A stretch of 64,000 nt of DNA. It comes from Neisseria sp. KEM232 (GTDB taxonomy: Bacteria > Pseudomonadota > Gammaproteobacteria > Burkholderiales > Neisseriaceae). Below are positions 18,234 to 29,264 of this stretch, piece after piece. The notes under the pieces were generated by a model that had not been told where the DNA came from, ran no database searches, and worked only from the letters and a program-made list of their open reading frames with translations. Location of the stretch: positions 744,001 to 808,000 of the forward strand of contig NZ_CP022527.1 of assembly GCF_002237445.1 (NCBI RefSeq). The letters are read 5' to 3'. A program made the translations under genes and the position numbers. Each line of letters starts with the position of its first letter. Within the stretch, counting starts at the first letter, position 1.

Positions 18234-18656
18234 TTAAGGCTTCGCCCCGCTGCTTTCGGAAATGTCCAGGGTGGCGGCGCAGGCTGCGGCGGCGCATTCT
18301 GTTAGGGTGAGCACGGCGGTGTAGTCGGCGTCGGCGGCTGCCGTCCAAAGCAGGCTCGGGTTTTTCAGGCCGCTCTGTTCGCCCACAAGCGCGCCGTGGC
18401 GGGTGGATTCGTCATACAAATCGACATGTGCGCTGCTGTTGAACAGTTGCAGACGCAGTTTGCCGCAGTGTTTGCCGCAGCTGCCGCTGATGCGGTAGGT
18501 TTTACCGGCGGCAAGACGGGCGGCGGCGGTGATGGTTTGTCCGGCGGGAAGCTGTTCGGTTTGACTGACGATGCCGCGTGTGGCAGGCGCATTGTCGGCG
18601 GCGCAGGCGGCGGATGCGGCAAACAGGGCGGCGAACATCAGGGCGGTTTTTTTCAT
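18234..18656 (-). CDS. Small exported protein of unknown function
   Basis: I do not recognise a family. The 140-residue product starts MKKTALMFAALFAASAACAAD, a clear Sec signal peptide with cleavage after CAA. The mature part has a beta-rich look, with two short cysteine pairs (SGSCGKHCGK and ECAAAACAAT) that could form disulfides in the periplasm. I start at 18656; the longer open frame to 18752 runs through uptake sequences. The composition is reminiscent of bacterial pre-peptidase-type beta domains, but this is weak. Confidence 0.6.
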   Translation of the reverse strand: MKKTALMFAALFAASAACAADNAPATRGIVSQTEQLPAGQTITAAARLAAGKTYRISGSCGKHCGKLRLQLFNSSAHVDLYDESTRHGALVGEQSGLKNPSLLWTAAADADYTAVLTLTECAAAACAATLDISESSGAKP

Positions 18657-19068
18657 GGGGTTTCCTTTGGTTGGGGATGGGGTTTGGTTGCGGGGGCGGG
18701 TTTCAGACGGCCTCAAAGGCCGTCTGAAAGCCGTAGGATTCAGCGAAGCCAAAACGGGAGGCGGCGTTTCAGGCTGCCTTTAAAGTTCTGAAACCGCGTG
18801 CGTTGCGGGGCAACACACCCTACACAGCGGGCTTTCAGGCTGCCTTCGGGCAACTGCAATCCGCTCCCTCTCCTGCGCTTGCGCGGGGGAGGGTTGGGGA
18901 GGGGGTGGCGGTTGGAAAACCGCTTTCCCATCGCTCCGCAAAAATTGCCACAGCGGCAACCACCTCCATCCTGCCCCTCCCCCGCGAGCGGGAGAGGGAA
19001 CGGGGTTTTCAGACGGCCTCTGAGGCAGCCTGAAACGGCAAAACACGGCTTTTCAGGCTGCCTTGGGT
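18657..19068. repeat. Composite intergenic repeat, copy 4, partial; mixed uptake dialects
   Basis: This 412-base gene-free gap contains the ACCGCGTGCGTTGC...CAACACACCCTACAC module (about 18791-18823), a GC-rich CCCTCTCCTGCGC...GGGAGGG block and a CCCCTCCCCCGCGAGCGGGAGAGGG block. Unlike the other copies it mixes AG-DUS with at least four Kingella-type AGGCAGCCTGAA/TTCAGGCTGCCT sites (near 18769, 18829, 19023 and 19051). The last of these adjoins the ankyrin gene end. Confidence 0.7.
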
Positions 19069-20132
19069 TCAGATTTTATACGCCGTTTCGCCCAAGGCTA
19101 TCGGCGCGGGGTTTTGCGCCACCCATTGCGCGGCGAGTTCGCACAGGCGTTGGGAGAGCGTGCCGTCGTCGCCGAGGATGCCTTTTTGGATGGCGGCGAT
19201 TTCGGCGAGTGCGTCGGCGGCAAGGGGCGTGCCGAGTTTGGCGTATTTGGGGAAGGCGTTGATCATTTTGCGGTGTTCCCTGCCCCAGTTGCCCATGGCG
19301 TTGCGCAGCAGTTCGTCGCGGATGCGTCCGGCGATGCGGATAAGCTCGCCCTGCACGGTGGCTGCCGCGCCGCTTGCGGGGACGAGTTTGTCCCAGCCGT
19401 TGATGTATTGATCCCACAGGGTGTCGCCTGCGAGGACGATGGGGGTGGTGAGATCGGGCGACGGCGGCTCTTGGCGCGCGGTTTCGGGATCGACGCCGAA
19501 CATTTCGCACAGGCGGCGCAGGGCGGCGTAGCCTTCGGGTGTGTGTGGGACTTCAAAGCGTTCCATGTGTTCGTCGTAATGGTCGCGCGACCATGCCACC
19601 TGCTCGCGCTGCTGTTCGGTGATGGTCATGCCGGCCTGCAAATAGAGTTCGGCGCAGGCAATCATGTCGGCAATTCTGTCAGAGAGCGGGGCGGTATCCA
19701 ACAGGCTGTCAAACGGGGTTTGCCCGCGCCGGTTTTTGGCGGCGGGGTTGGCACCGTGCACAAGCAGCAGTTTGACCAGCGGCGCGGTTCGGCGAAATGG
19801 AGGATGGTGTTGCCGAACTCGTTGGCGTAATTGGCGTCGGCGCCGTTTTGCAGCAGCACGGCGGCGTGTTCGGCGTTGCCTGATGTAACTTGGTGGTAGA
19901 GCGGCGGGCTGTCGTCGGCGGTGCGTTGGAAATTGACGTCCGCGCCGTGGTCGATCAGCCATTGCATAAAGGCGGGCGGGGTGGCGCGCATCGCCAGCGG
20001 GTGCGATTTCCCTATGGTGCGCTCGACGGCGTTGATGTCGGTGTCGTCATACACGGCTTGCAGGGCGGCAAGATCGCCTGCTTGGCACAGTTCGCAGAAG
20101 TTTTTGGGGAGGGTGGTTTTCTTTTTGGGCAT
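19069..20132 (-). pseudogene. Ankyrin-repeat protein gene, frameshifted
   Basis: Two overlapping frames make one protein. The first (start 20132, MPKKKTTLPKNFCELC) covers ankyrin units ending in ADANYANEFGNTILHFAE. The second resumes with APLVKLLLVHGANPAAKNRRGQTPFDSL and runs to 19069. The join at about 19786-19800 reads correctly if one base is added, so a single base is missing. The intact product would be about 354 residues: roughly three ankyrin units plus a non-repeat C-terminal region I do not recognise. Mutation, sequencing error and programmed shift cannot be separated here. No signal peptide is visible. Confidence 0.75.
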
Positions 20133-20232
20133 GGGGGAGTCCTTTCTTTGGGTGGAACGGCTTTTCAGACGGCCTTAAAGGCTGTCTGCTTCGGCCGGCA
20201 CAGTTAACAAAAACAGTCTGTCTGACAGACTA

Positions 20233-20273
20233 AGGCCGTCTGAAAGCGGAGAAACGGGGCTCTCAGACGGCCT
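20233..20273. terminator. Imperfect DUS hairpin after the AsmA-family gene
   Basis: AGGCCGTCTGAA (20233-20244) faces TCTCAGACGGCCT (about 20261-20273). A second palindrome, AGTCTGTC-T-GACAGACT, lies beside it at 20215-20231. Confidence 0.5.
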
Positions 20274-20281
20274 TTTTGTGT

Positions 20282-22426
20282 TTACGGTTTGGCGTTTGCG
20301 GGCGGGGCGGCGGGTTTGGCGTTGTTGAGCCATTGCCATTGTTCGCGGATGGCGCGTTCGAGTGCCTGTTGTTTTTCTTCGGCGTTCGCCAGCCCTTCGG
20401 TGAGGCCTTTGTAGTCGAGTGTAACGGAGAGGTTGTCGGGTTTGCCGCGGATGATGAGGGGGACGGGTGTGCCCTGCCCGCCTGCGGGGTAGAGTTTGAG
20501 GCGCTCGTTGAGGGTCATGGTGTTGAAGTCGGTGGCGCCGGTGAGTTCGATGCGGAAGGTGTCGGAGTGGAGTTCGGCTTTGTCGTGGCGGCTGATGCCT
20601 TTGCCGATGCTGCTGCTCATGGTGAAGCGTTCGAAGGGGGTGGCGGAGTTGCCGTCTGTTTGCACGGGTTGGCTGCCGAGGAGGTTTTGCAGCGCGCGGT
20701 TGAGGTTGACGCCGTGCCATGCGCCTTTGCTGAGGTTGAGTTCGAGGGTGCCGGAGAGGGTGCGGGTGAGGCCGGCGCGGCCTGTGCCTTGGGCGGTGAG
20801 GTCGATTTCGGCGTCGCCCCTGCCGCTGATGTTGCCGTAGCGGAAGAGATCCTGCATGAGGGGGCGGATATTGATGTTGCGGGCGTATTGTTGCAGGCGG
20901 TAGGTGGGCGGGGTGGTGGCGGCCATGCTGATGCCGCCTTCCATCACGCCGTTGTAGAGTTCGGCGCTGAAATCGGGCAGGACGATGCGTTCGCGGTCGG
21001 CTTGCAGGCGGGTGGCGAGGTTGTTGATTTCGAGATTGGGCGATTGCAGGGTTTTGACGGCGATGTCGGCTTCGATTTCGGGCGCACCGGGTTTTTGCAG
21101 CCAGGCGGGGTAGGCGGCGGCGCTGTCGGCGGGCAGGCTTTCGAGATAGGGAGACAGGGAGAGTTTGTCGAGGCGCAGGTCGGCATTGAGGCGGGCGGGC
21201 TGTTTGTCGGCGGCGGGGGTGTAGGCGGCTTTGAGGGCGAGGGCTTCGCGGTCGAGCTGTCCTTTCAGACGGCCTTCCCAAGAGCCGTTGCGGTATGTCC
21301 ACGAGCCGTCGAGTTCGCTGACGAGGCGGGGGCGGGGGTTGCCGGTGAGGTTGTCGAGGCGGGTGGTGAGTTTGAGGGCGGGCAGCACCCAGTCGGCGCC
21401 GCTGCGGTTGACGGCGGTGTCGAGTGTGAAGGCGGTTTGTGTGGCGGCGGTTTTGCGGCTGCCGTTGAGGAGCGCCTGTTCGACGGCCAGCGAGCCGGGG
21501 CGCAGGGCGATGTCTTTGGCCGAGAGGGTGGCGTCCCACTGTGCGTCGTCCCATTGCGCGGTGAGCACGGCGTTGGCGGAGCGGGCAGACAGTCCGCCGG
21601 CGGCGGCGTTGAGCGCGGGCGCTTCGGCGTTCAGGTGGAGTTTGTAGGCGGGGATGTCGAGCTGCAAACCGGCTTGGGTGAAGCGGATATTGTTGCCGCG
21701 CCGCTGCCAGAGGGTGTCGGCGGTGAAACGGAAGGCCAGTTCGGCGTCGCGGTAGCGGCTGCTGCCGGTGAGCGCCATTTCGGGCATCTGCCAGCTGCCG
21801 CCGCTGCGGTGGAGCACGCCTTGCAGTTTCCATTGGGTTTCGTTTTCCCACAGCGGGGTTTTCAGACGGCCTTCCGCTTTGATTTGGGTTTGTTCGTCGT
21901 CGGCGTTGTTGATGTTGAGGCCGACGCCTTCGAGAACGTGCCGGTGCTGCGGCGTGTCGACCAGCACGCGCCCGTCTTCGATGATGATGCGGTCGACTGC
22001 CGCGCCGCTCTGTTTCGCCAGCAAATCGCGCACGTTCCATTCGCCCGCCGCGTCACGCGTCAGGAAAACGACGGGGCGGACGAACACCCATTTTTCTATC
22101 CTCGGCTCGCCGAAAAGACTCGCCCAGCCGACGCCCAGCCGCATTTCTTCGGCACGCATTTGTGTGCCTGCGCCGCCGGGCTGCGTCAGCTCGACCTGTT
22201 TGAGCGTCACCGTCGGGCGCGGAAAAATGGCGGTGGACACGCCGTTTTCCACAAAACGCACGCGCCGCTCCGTTCCGGCCACCGCTTCGTCTGCCGCGCG
22301 CCGCAGGTTTTCCGGCGAAAAAAGCCAAGAGAGCAGGAAATATTTTGCCGCGAAGGCCGACGCAAACAGCAGCGTGCCGCCGCTGATGAGTTTCATCCAG
22401 AATTTACCCGATTGCAGACGTTTCAT
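20282..22426 (-). CDS. AsmA family protein
   Basis: AsmA-like proteins are large inner-membrane-anchored periplasmic proteins that affect outer-membrane composition, probably by bridging lipid transfer. This 714-residue protein has one N-terminal membrane anchor (about residues 12-34, LISGGTLLFASAFAAKYFLL), an AsmA N-terminal domain (VRFVENGVSTAIFPRPTVTLKQVEL), a long beta-rich repeat body, and the C-terminal AsmA_2 part (GTLELNLSKGAWHGVNLNRALQ). The tail is rich in Ala/Pro. It is monocistronic between DUS elements. Confidence 0.88.
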   Translation of the reverse strand: MKRLQSGKFWMKLISGGTLLFASAFAAKYFLLSWLFSPENLRRAADEAVAGTERRVRFVENGVSTAIFPRPTVTLKQVELTQPGGAGTQMRAEEMRLGVGWASLFGEPRIEKWVFVRPVVFLTRDAAGEWNVRDLLAKQSGAAVDRIIIEDGRVLVDTPQHRHVLEGVGLNINNADDEQTQIKAEGRLKTPLWENETQWKLQGVLHRSGGSWQMPEMALTGSSRYRDAELAFRFTADTLWQRRGNNIRFTQAGLQLDIPAYKLHLNAEAPALNAAAGGLSARSANAVLTAQWDDAQWDATLSAKDIALRPGSLAVEQALLNGSRKTAATQTAFTLDTAVNRSGADWVLPALKLTTRLDNLTGNPRPRLVSELDGSWTYRNGSWEGRLKGQLDREALALKAAYTPAADKQPARLNADLRLDKLSLSPYLESLPADSAAAYPAWLQKPGAPEIEADIAVKTLQSPNLEINNLATRLQADRERIVLPDFSAELYNGVMEGGISMAATTPPTYRLQQYARNINIRPLMQDLFRYGNISGRGDAEIDLTAQGTGRAGLTRTLSGTLELNLSKGAWHGVNLNRALQNLLGSQPVQTDGNSATPFERFTMSSSIGKGISRHDKAELHSDTFRIELTGATDFNTMTLNERLKLYPAGGQGTPVPLIIRGKPDNLSVTLDYKGLTEGLANAEEKQQALERAIREQWQWLNNAKPAAPPANAKP

Positions 22427-22626
22427 ATCCCGTGCCGATGGTGCAAAAAACAGCGGCGGAGTATAGCAGATTGCGCCGCGCCTTTTTCAGACGGCCTCGG
22501 CATCTGCCCGGGCGGCGCAAAAGGCCGTCTGAAAAGGACGAAGGCGGCGGTTTCGACTCCGCTTTCAGACGGCCTTTGCATCCTGTGCTACCATCGACGG
22601 CCTTATTCCGCAGGAGCAGCCGAACC

Positions 22627-23514
22627 ATGATTATCGTGATGCACAAACACGCGCCCGCAGAAGCCGTGGCCGCCGTTATCGGATTCATCCGCAGCAAAGG
22701 CCTGCGCGAACACGTTTCACGCGGCGACGAGCGCACCATCATCGGCGCGGTGGGCGACGAGCGCGTGTTCCAACCGCAGGAAATCGAAGCCCTGCCCCAC
22801 GTCGAACGCGCCATCCGCGTGCTTTCCGACTGGCGCATCATCAGCCGCGAAACCCAGGCCGAAGACAGCGTGATTACCGTGCGCGGCGTTGCTTTCGGCG
22901 GCGCGAAAATCCTGTCCGTCACCGCCCTGCCCGACCGCACCGACGCCGACGCACTCTTTCTCGACCCCTTCCGCCTGCCCGCCAGCCCCTACGCCGAGCA
23001 ACAGCCGCCGAACGAAAAAGAACAAATCCGCCTGCTGCGCGAGAGCACCGCCGCCAACCATGCCGCAGGCCGCCCCGTGCTGGTACGCATCCGCGACGTG
23101 CGTCAAATCGAAGCCGCCCTGCAGGCCGCAGCCGACATCCTCTATCTCGGCGGCGAACTGATGGCCAACCGCGCCCTGCAGGACGAAACAGGCCGTCTGA
23201 ACACCCCGCTGGTGCTGTGCAAAGACAAACACCACACCGCCGACGAATGGCTCACCGCCGCCGAACACATCGCTCTCAAAGGCAACCGCCAAATCATCCT
23301 CGGCGAAAGCGGTACACTCAGTTTTTCTGCCAACCATCCGCACCGCCTCGACACCGAAGCCGTTGTCCGCGCCCGCCGCCTCTGCCGCCTGCCCGTGCTT
23401 GCCAACATCACCCGTCTGCACCACAACGACATGCCGCAGGAAATCCTCCTCAAACTCGCCTGCGCCGCAGGCGCGAACGCCGTCGTCCACACCCTGAACA
23501 CAAGCATCCGTTAA
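22627..23514 (+). CDS. DAHP-synthase-like protein lacking catalytic motifs
   Basis: The N-terminus MIIVMHKHAPAEAVAAVIGFI with DERTIIGAVGDE matches the ferredoxin-like regulatory domain of class I-beta DAHP synthases, and the rest keeps the barrel outline. The usual catalytic blocks are altered: AGPCSVE is TALPDRTDA here, KPRTSPY is DPFRLPASPY, the LKRG lysine block is LCKDKHHT, and DPSHSGG is NITRLHHNDM. The 295-residue protein therefore probably does not make DAHP. It may be a regulatory or repurposed paralogue. The ATG at 22627 follows CAGGAG; the upstream open stretch is uptake-sequence DNA. No aro genes adjoin it. Confidence 0.7.
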   Translation: MIIVMHKHAPAEAVAAVIGFIRSKGLREHVSRGDERTIIGAVGDERVFQPQEIEALPHVERAIRVLSDWRIISRETQAEDSVITVRGVAFGGAKILSVTALPDRTDADALFLDPFRLPASPYAEQQPPNEKEQIRLLRESTAANHAAGRPVLVRIRDVRQIEAALQAAADILYLGGELMANRALQDETGRLNTPLVLCKDKHHTADEWLTAAEHIALKGNRQIILGESGTLSFSANHPHRLDTEAVVRARRLCRLPVLANITRLHHNDMPQEILLKLACAAGANAVVHTLNTSIR

Positions 23515-23704
23515 TATCGAACCGCCGTCCGCGTCAGGCAGCGGAAACTCGGTGCAAAGGCCGTCTGAAAACGCAGAAAGAGCAAGGCTTTCCCGCGCTT
23601 CAGACGGCATCATTGCATTTGTTTATCACAATCCTTTTCATACTGTAAAACCCCCTGCCCTTCGTATTCCTATTTACCAAGATTTGGTTTATAGTTCGGC
23701 CACT

Positions 23705-23725
23705 ACTGCAAACTACATTTGCAGT
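23705..23725. promoter_or_regulatory. Stem-loop in the acnB leader
   Basis: ACTGCAAA (23705-23712) and TTTGCAGT (23718-23725) pair around the loop CTACA, about 34 bases before the acnB start, in an AT-rich leader. It could be an operator dyad or a leader hairpin; no regulator can be assigned. Confidence 0.3.
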
Positions 23726-23758
23726 GTTTCAGAAGAAAAACAGCCAAGGAACAATATT

Positions 23759-26347
23759 ATGTTAGAAACTTACCGCAAAGCCGCCGCAGAGCGCGAATCC
23801 CTGGGCATCCCCGCCCTTCCCCTCACCGCACAGCAAACCGCCGATCTGGTGGAACTGCTGAAAAATCCCCCCGCCGGCGAAGACCATGAATTTTTGGTCG
23901 AACTGCTTGCCCACCGTGTGCCGCCGGGCGTGGACGACGCTTCCAAAGTCAAAGCCTCTTTCCTTGCCGCCGTTGCCGAAGGCAGCGCCGCAAGCCCGCT
24001 GATTTCCCCCGAATACGCCACCGAACTCTTGGGCACCATGCTCGGCGGCTACAACATCCATCCCCTAATCGAGCTTTTGGACAACGACAAGCTCGCCCAC
24101 ATCGCCGCAGACGGCCTCAAACACACGCTGCTGATGTTCGATTCTTTCCACGACGTGCAGGAAAAAGCCGAAAAAGGCAATCCGCACGCCAAAGCAGTTT
24201 TGGAATCTTGGGCCAACGCCGAATGGTTTACCGCGCGCGAAAAAGTGCCGGAAAAAATCACCGTTACCGTATTCAAAGTCGATGGCGAAACCAATACCGA
24301 CGATCTCTCCCCCGCGCCCGACGCATGGAGCCGCCCCGATATTCCGCTGCACGCGCTGGCGATGCTGAAAAACCCGCGCGAGGGCATCAATCCCGACAAA
24401 CCGGGCGAAGTCGGCCCGATCAAACTCTTGGAAGAGCTTAAAGCCAAAGGCCATCCCGTGGCTTATGTCGGCGATGTGGTCGGTACCGGCTCTTCTCGCA
24501 AATCTGCCACCAACTCGGTGATTTGGCACACCGGCCAGGACATTCCGTTTGTACCGAACAAACGCTTCGGCGGCGTGTGCCTCGGCGGCAAAATCGCACC
24601 GATTTTCTTCAATACGCAAGAAGACTCGGGCGCGCTGCCGATTGAAGTGGACGTATCCGCGCTGAAAATGGGCGACGTGGTCGATATCCTGCCTTACGAA
24701 GGCAAAATCGTGAAAAACGGCGAAACCGTTGCCGAGTTTGAACTGAAATCGCAAGTGCTGCTCGACGAAGTGCAGGCCGGCGGCCGCATCAATCTGATTA
24801 TCGGCCGCGGCCTGACTGCCAAAGCGCGCGAAGCGCTCGGCCTGCCCGCTTCCGAGGTTTTCAGGCTGCCTCAAGCGCCTGCCGCAAGCAATGCAGGCTT
24901 TACTCTGGCGCAAAAAATGGTCGGCCGCGCCTGCGGTCTGCCCGAAGGAGAAGGCGTGCGCCCCGGCACTTACTGCGAACCGCGCATGACTACAGTAGGC
25001 TCGCAGGACACCACCGGCCCGATGACGCGCGACGAACTCAAAGACCTCGCCTGTCTGGGTTTCTCCGCCGACATGGTGATGCAATCGTTCTGCCACACCG
25101 CCGCCTATCCGAAACCCGTTGACGTGAAAACGCATAAAGAGCTGCCTGCGTTTATTTCCACGCGCGGCGGCGTGTCGCTGCGTCCGGGCGACGGCATCAT
25201 TCATTCGTGGCTCAACCGACTCTTGCTGCCCGATACCGTCGGCACCGGCGGCGACAGCCATACCCGTTTCCCGATTGGCATTTCTTTCCCTGCCGGTTCC
25301 GGTTTGGTGGCCTTTGCCGCCGCAACGGGCATGATGCCGCTGGATATGCCGGAAAGCGTGTTGGTACGCTTCTCAGGCAGCCTGCAACCGGGTGTGACCC
25401 TGCGCGATTTGGTCAATGCGATTCCGCTATATGCCATCAAGCAAGGCTTGCTCACCGTGGCCAAAGCCGGCAAGAAAAATATTTTCTCCGGCCGCATTCT
25501 GGAAATTGAAGGCCTGCCTGATTTGAAAGTGGAACAAGCCTTTGAATTGACCGACGCATCCGCCGAACGTTCCGCTGCAGGCTGCACCGTGAAGCTCAAT
25601 AAAGAGCCGATTATCGAATACATGAAATCCAATATCGTGTTGATGAAAAACATGATTGCCGACGGCTATCAAGACGCGCGTACGCTGGAACGCCGCATTA
25701 AAGCGATGGAAAACTGGCTGGCGAATCCACAACTGCTCGAAGCGGATAAAGATGCCGAATACGCCGCCGTGATTGAAATCAATATGGACGACATTAAAGA
25801 GCCAATTATCGCCTGCCCGAACGACCCGGACGATGTGTGCTTTATGTCCGAAAAATCCGGCACGGTCATCGACGAAGTGTTTATCGGCTCGTGCATGACC
25901 AACATCGGCCATTACCGCGCCGCGTCCAAGCTGCTGGAAGGCAATAGCGACATCCCCGTACGCCTTTGGGTGGCGCCGCCGACCAAAATGGATGCGCACC
26001 AGCTTTCGGACGAAGGCCATTATGGCGTACTCGGCCGTGCCGGTGCACGCTTGGAAATGCCGGGCTGCTCATTGTGCATGGGCAACCAAGCGCGAGTACA
26101 CGAAGGTGCAACGGTCATGTCCACTTCTACTCGGAACTTCCCGAACCGACTGGGCAAAAACGCCAATGTATTCCTAGGTTCCGCAGAGTTGGCCGCCATT
26201 TGTTCCAAACTCGGCAAAATCCCGACCGTTGAGGAATACCAAGCCAATATCGGCATCATCAACGAACAGGGCGACCAGATTTACCGTTATATGAATTTCA
26301 ACGAAATCGACGAATATAACAAAAAAGCCGAAGCAGTAAACGTGTGA
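23759..26347 (+). CDS. acnB: Aconitate hydratase B
   Basis: AcnB isomerises citrate to isocitrate in the TCA cycle and, in E. coli, binds RNA when its cluster is lost. The 862-residue protein shows the AcnB order: N-terminal HEAT-like domain (MLETYRKAAAERESLGIPALPL), swivel domain, then the catalytic core. The [4Fe-4S] ligands are near Cys711 (SCMTNIGHYRA), Cys769 and Cys772 (CSLCMGNQARV). I start at 23759 after CCAAGGAACA; the open frame extends to 23552 through uptake sequences. A Kingella-type uptake sequence lies inside the gene near 24857. Confidence 0.97.
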   Translation: MLETYRKAAAERESLGIPALPLTAQQTADLVELLKNPPAGEDHEFLVELLAHRVPPGVDDASKVKASFLAAVAEGSAASPLISPEYATELLGTMLGGYNIHPLIELLDNDKLAHIAADGLKHTLLMFDSFHDVQEKAEKGNPHAKAVLESWANAEWFTAREKVPEKITVTVFKVDGETNTDDLSPAPDAWSRPDIPLHALAMLKNPREGINPDKPGEVGPIKLLEELKAKGHPVAYVGDVVGTGSSRKSATNSVIWHTGQDIPFVPNKRFGGVCLGGKIAPIFFNTQEDSGALPIEVDVSALKMGDVVDILPYEGKIVKNGETVAEFELKSQVLLDEVQAGGRINLIIGRGLTAKAREALGLPASEVFRLPQAPAASNAGFTLAQKMVGRACGLPEGEGVRPGTYCEPRMTTVGSQDTTGPMTRDELKDLACLGFSADMVMQSFCHTAAYPKPVDVKTHKELPAFISTRGGVSLRPGDGIIHSWLNRLLLPDTVGTGGDSHTRFPIGISFPAGSGLVAFAAATGMMPLDMPESVLVRFSGSLQPGVTLRDLVNAIPLYAIKQGLLTVAKAGKKNIFSGRILEIEGLPDLKVEQAFELTDASAERSAAGCTVKLNKEPIIEYMKSNIVLMKNMIADGYQDARTLERRIKAMENWLANPQLLEADKDAEYAAVIEINMDDIKEPIIACPNDPDDVCFMSEKSGTVIDEVFIGSCMTNIGHYRAASKLLEGNSDIPVRLWVAPPTKMDAHQLSDEGHYGVLGRAGARLEMPGCSLCMGNQARVHEGATVMSTSTRNFPNRLGKNANVFLGSAELAAICSKLGKIPTVEEYQANIGIINEQGDQIYRYMNFNEIDEYNKKAEAVNV

Positions 26348-26358
26348 GCTGCAGACCT

Positions 26359-26397
26359 TTCAGACGGCCTCAATGGTTGCTAAAAGGCCGTCTGAAA
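26359..26397. terminator. DUS hairpin terminator of acnB
   Basis: TTCAGACGGCCT and AGGCCGTCTGAA face each other just after the acnB stop. A second DUS pair follows within the 227-base gap before glnS. Confidence 0.65.
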
Positions 26398-26574
26398 ACC
26401 CGAAACAGCAAACGGAACAACACAGCTTGTTCCGTTTTTTCTTGCCCGCAACACAGCCAAAAGGCCGTCTGAAACGCCCGCACCGACAGGGTTTTCAGAC
26501 GGCCTCATCCATGCCCCGCCCCGACAAAATCGGGTACAATCCGCAGCTTTACGACCACCAACCGAATTCCCATC

Positions 26575-28278
<1,704 letters not shown>

Positions 28279-28302
28279 TCTGTTTGCAATAGCGATATTG
28301 GA

Positions 28303-28342
28303 AGGTCGTCTGAAAACTTGAAATCGGGTTTTCAGACGACCT
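28303..28342. repeat. Inverted pair of AGGTCGTCTGAA (mucosa-type uptake dialect)
   Basis: AGGTCGTCTGAA (28303-28314) and TTCAGACGACCT (28331-28342) make a terminator-like hairpin in a dialect differing from the AG-DUS used elsewhere. This variant is known as the dialect of N. mucosa and relatives. It marks the left side of the EamA transporter gene; a matching pair lies on the right. Confidence 0.75.
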
Positions 28343-28361
28343 TTGTTGATAAAGGAATGAG

Positions 28362-29264
28362 ATGGAACGTTATTCTGTACATTTAAAACTGCTGGGGATG
28401 GCGGTATTGTGGGGTGCGTCTTGGCCGATGGGGCGGATGCTGGGGCAGTCGCTGCCGCCGCTGACGGGTGGGGCGGTTCGGTTTGTATTGGCTTCGGTTT
28501 TGTTGTTGGGTTGGTTGTTTGCGCGCAGCAGGTTCGCGACTTTGGCGGCTTTGTCGGCACGGCAATGGCTGGGCTTGGCGGTAGCTGCTTCCGTCGGGGT
28601 ATGCGGCTATGCGGTGTTTTTTATGTTGGGTTTGCAGGCGATGCCTGCGGGCAAGGCGGCGGTGGTCGTAGCGGTGAATCCCGTGTTGACGTTGCTGCTG
28701 GCGGCTTGGCTTTTCGGCGAGCGTTTAAACGCGAAGATTTTGGCGGGTATGCTGTTGGCGGTTTGTGGCGCGATAACGGCGGTAACGCAAGGGCAGCCGT
28801 TGGCGGTATTATCGGGCGGCATCAAGGCGGGGGAGTGGCTGATTTTCGGCTGCGTGGTCTGTTGGGCGGCTTATACCTTAATCGGACGCGCGGTTTTGCG
28901 CGGTATAGACGCGCTGACGGTAACGGCGGCAACATCGTTCATCGGCGCGCTGATGTTGGCGGTGGTGGCGTTGTGGGTCGATGGATTGCCGTTTGAGGCA
29001 ATGGCGGCGATGGATGCACGCGGTTGGACGGCATTAGCGTGGCTGGTCATCGGCGCGACGGTATTGGCTTACGCGTGGTATTTCGAAGGCGTGAAGATTT
29101 TGGGCGCAGGCAGCGCGGCGGCGTATATTACGCTCGTGCCGATTTTCGGCATGTTGTCTTCGGCGTGGGTTTTGGGCGAACCTTTGCATATTTCTCTGGT
29201 TGCGGGCTGTGCGGCAGCGGTCGGCGGCATGACACTGATGCGGTATGGGCAGAAGGTCGTCTGA
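28362..29264 (+). CDS. EamA/DMT family transporter
   Basis: This 300-residue inner-membrane protein has about ten hydrophobic segments in two EamA halves, the drug/metabolite transporter fold. The GMAVLWGASWPMGR start and the repeated LLAAWLFGERL and MLSSAWVLGEPL segments mark the two halves. The substrate cannot be predicted. Codon choice (many TTG and GCG, G-rich coding strand) differs from neighbouring GCC/CTG-rich genes. Both flanks carry AGGTCGTCTGAA pairs, and the TGA stop lies inside the right-hand copy. The gene was probably acquired from a Neisseria using that dialect. Confidence 0.88.
   Translation: MERYSVHLKLLGMAVLWGASWPMGRMLGQSLPPLTGGAVRFVLASVLLLGWLFARSRFATLAALSARQWLGLAVAASVGVCGYAVFFMLGLQAMPAGKAAVVVAVNPVLTLLLAAWLFGERLNAKILAGMLLAVCGAITAVTQGQPLAVLSGGIKAGEWLIFGCVVCWAAYTLIGRAVLRGIDALTVTAATSFIGALMLAVVALWVDGLPFEAMAAMDARGWTALAWLVIGATVLAYAWYFEGVKILGAGSAAAYITLVPIFGMLSSAWVLGEPLHISLVAGCAAAVGGMTLMRYGQKVV

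Noticed and set aside
20276..22630. 784-codon plus-strand open frame opposite the AsmA-family gene
   Set aside because: Glycine/valine/alanine-rich antisense shadow of a GC-rich gene, without family features; the minus-strand AsmA protein has clear domains.
23705..23725. Iron-responsive element or riboswitch in the acnB leader
   Set aside because: The stem is only eight base pairs and does not show the CAGUGN loop or any known riboswitch core; kept only as an unspecified stem-loop.
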